From positions 11,661-19,117 of the forward strand of contig PMBA01000343.1 of assembly GCA_003152795.1 (NCBI GenBank): DNA of 7,457 bases, given 5' to 3'. Positions 6,885 through 7,457 of this stretch are shown piece by piece (positions within the stretch are counted from its first letter, which is position 1; each line of letters opens with the position of its first letter). A program made the position numbers and the translations under genes. This DNA is from Acidobacteriaceae bacterium (GTDB lineage: Bacteria; Acidobacteriota; Terriglobia; Terriglobales; Acidobacteriaceae). Below the pieces are notes generated by a model. It had not been told where the DNA came from. It saw only the letters and a list, made by a program, of their open reading frames with translations, and ran no database searches.

Positions 6885-7190
6885 TCTAAGGAGCGGGAAC
6901 GCGCATTCCTGATCGCCGCCCCACTGGCGATTGTCCCGGCTTTGGTTTTTCTTCCTGCCGTGACGTTCCTGATCGTCTTTCCGCAAGTTGCGCACGGGCG
7001 GGCGATTGGCTTGTTCGTGCTGCCCGTCTGTGCGCTGGCCGGCAGTCTCGGACTATGGAAACTGGCCACCGGCGCGGTCCAGAAGCCGTGGGGAATTTTC
7101 AACGTCCTGAATTTTGGAGCAATCATGGTTTTGCTGGTCATCGCCGGCTATACCGGATTATTCCTGGCGCTGATGACCCTGAAACTCTAG
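6876..7190 (+). CDS. Small membrane protein, three predicted helices, unknown function
   Basis: A 104-residue, strongly hydrophobic protein that I do not recognise. A short charged N terminus (MTQSKERERA) precedes three likely membrane helices at about 11-36, 42-63 and 74-102. Between the last two is a small polar loop containing VQKPWGIFN. There is no signal peptide and there are no catalytic motifs. The ATG at 6876 lies in the last unit of the 8-bp repeat. An in-frame TGA at 6861-6863 and the lack of another ATG until about 7125 make it the only normal start. No Shine-Dalgarno precedes it; AAGGAG at 6888-6893 is inside the gene and has no usable start codon at proper distance downstream. 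It follows the amidohydrolase by 70 nt on the same strand and may be read from the same transcript. The hydrophobic composition over 100 codons supports a real gene, but its expression is uncertain. Confidence 0.7.
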   Translation: MTQSKERERAFLIAAPLAIVPALVFLPAVTFLIVFPQVAHGRAIGLFVLPVCALAGSLGLWKLATGAVQKPWGIFNVLNFGAIMVLLVIAGYTGLFLALMTLKL

Positions 7191-7297
7191 CGCGGTTGCG
7201 TTGGTGAAAGTTGTGTTGCCCCGCCCCCACAACATTCTCGCCCACCCGTGAACGCCAACCCCGTTTTCTGCGTCTAATTGATTTTGCGCCCTTCAAT
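7191..7297. other. Intergenic stretch, no gene; one weak hairpin
   Basis: I see no coding frame here. GTTGTG (7210-7215) can pair with CACAAC (7228-7233) across a 12-nt loop, but no T-run follows. At best it is a weak terminator for the upstream gene. Confidence 0.35.
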
Positions 7298-7326
7298 CCG
7301 ACCCCTGTCTGGGGCGAAGGTATAAT
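7298..7326 (+). promoter_or_regulatory. Promoter of the last gene
   Basis: A perfect -10 hexamer, TATAAT (7321-7326), lies 17 nt after CCGACC (7298-7303), which keeps only the GAC core of the -35 consensus. Transcription would start near 7333, giving a leader of about 24 nt before ATG 7357. The spacer contains CCCCTGTCTGGGG (7302-7314), a short dyad that could be a regulator site. The good -10 and weak -35 fit a housekeeping sigma promoter, possibly helped by an activator. Confidence 0.6.
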
Positions 7327-7344
7327 AAGAAATTAGGCACTTTC

Positions 7345-7350
7345 AGGAGG
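7345..7350 (+). promoter_or_regulatory. Shine-Dalgarno of the last gene
   Basis: AGGAGG lies 6 nt before ATG 7357, a near-ideal ribosome binding site that fixes the start of the truncated gene. Confidence 0.85.
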
Positions 7351-7356
7351 AACGAA

Positions 7357-7457
7357 ATGGATTCGCGCGAAAGCGCTTTTTGGGCTCGTCTCAAAGCCAA
7401 CCGCTGGACATACACTTTTACGATTCTGGCGACACTTACCGTTGGAATTCTGATTGG
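7357..7457 (+). CDS. N-terminus of a membrane-anchored protein, possibly an HtrA/Deg-type serine protease (3' end outside window)
   Basis: Only the first 33 codons are present. They show a polar start (MDSRESAFWARLKANRW) followed by a single hydrophobic segment at about residues 18-33 (YTFTILATLTVGILIG). This looks like a short cytoplasmic tail and a signal anchor. From memory, acidobacterial Do/HtrA-like periplasmic proteases begin with a very similar pattern: an 'FW.KL' element, a basic stretch and a 'TLA.GILIG' helix. No catalytic residue lies inside the window, so the protease call is an inference from the N terminus alone. The gene itself is well supported by TATAAT, AGGAGG and an ATG in proper order. 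The promoter is its own, so it is probably not part of the upstream operon. Confidence 0.6.
   Translation, partial: MDSRESAFWARLKANRWTYTFTILATLTVGILI

Larger units (their letters stand above)
6785..6885 (+). other. Long imperfect hairpin spanning stop and start codons
   Basis: Bases 6785-6809 are nearly the reverse complement of 6861-6885. Of 25 positions, 23 form Watson-Crick pairs, one is a G-U pair (6798/6872) and one is an A-C mismatch (6790/6880), with a 51-nt loop. The left arm contains the amidohydrolase stop codon and the right arm contains ATG 6876-6878. A register slipped by one unit (6853-6876) would still match at 20 of 24 positions. The pairing is seen directly; any role in RNA is inference. 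Confidence 0.6.

Noticed and set aside
7210..7233. Hairpin GTTGTG/CACAAC as an intrinsic terminator
   Set aside because: The stem has only six pairs with a 12-nt loop and no T-run; listed only as a weak structure within the intergenic entry.

Overview
The window looks like a chromosomal stretch from an Acidobacteriota-type bacterium. The evidence is moderately high G+C, a DUF1800/DUF1501 gene pair, an AsmA-like protein, an M20 peptidase next to an exported YtcJ-type amidohydrolase, and the start of a membrane-anchored protein resembling acidobacterial HtrA proteases. This assignment is an inference from gene content; there is no rRNA or other marker gene. I see no phage, transposase, CRISPR, tRNA or rRNA.

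Layout. Bases 1-477 hold the 3' end of a DUF1800 gene, followed after 57 nt by a complete DUF1501 gene with a Tat signal (535-1920). A hairpin-rich gap (1921-2061) separates this pair from a convergent AsmA-family gene on the minus strand (2062-3663, GTG start, strong Shine-Dalgarno). A 134-nt divergent gap leads to an M20 metallopeptidase (3798-5054). Its stop codon overlaps the start of a signal-peptide-bearing amidohydrolase (5054-6805). The end of that gene runs into an array of 8-bp repeats (6786-6884) arranged as a short inverted block and a longer direct block. The start codon of a small three-helix membrane protein (6876-7190) lies inside the array. A 166-nt gap then carries a good -10 box and Shine-Dalgarno for a final gene cut off by the window edge (7357-7457).

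How the genes fit together. The DUF1800/DUF1501 pair probably encodes exported partners of unknown function. AsmA-like proteins act at the inner membrane/periplasm in envelope lipid or outer-membrane homeostasis. The M20/amidohydrolase pair is a translationally coupled hydrolase operon whose two products are predicted to sit in different compartments, possibly for scavenging peptides or amides.

The most unusual structure is the 8-bp repeat array at 6785-6885. It can fold into a 25-bp near-perfect stem that contains both the stop codon of the amidohydrolase and the only plausible start codon of the next gene, which suggests a repeat-built translational switch. Everything else is ordinary housekeeping or accessory content, and I see no defence or mobile system.
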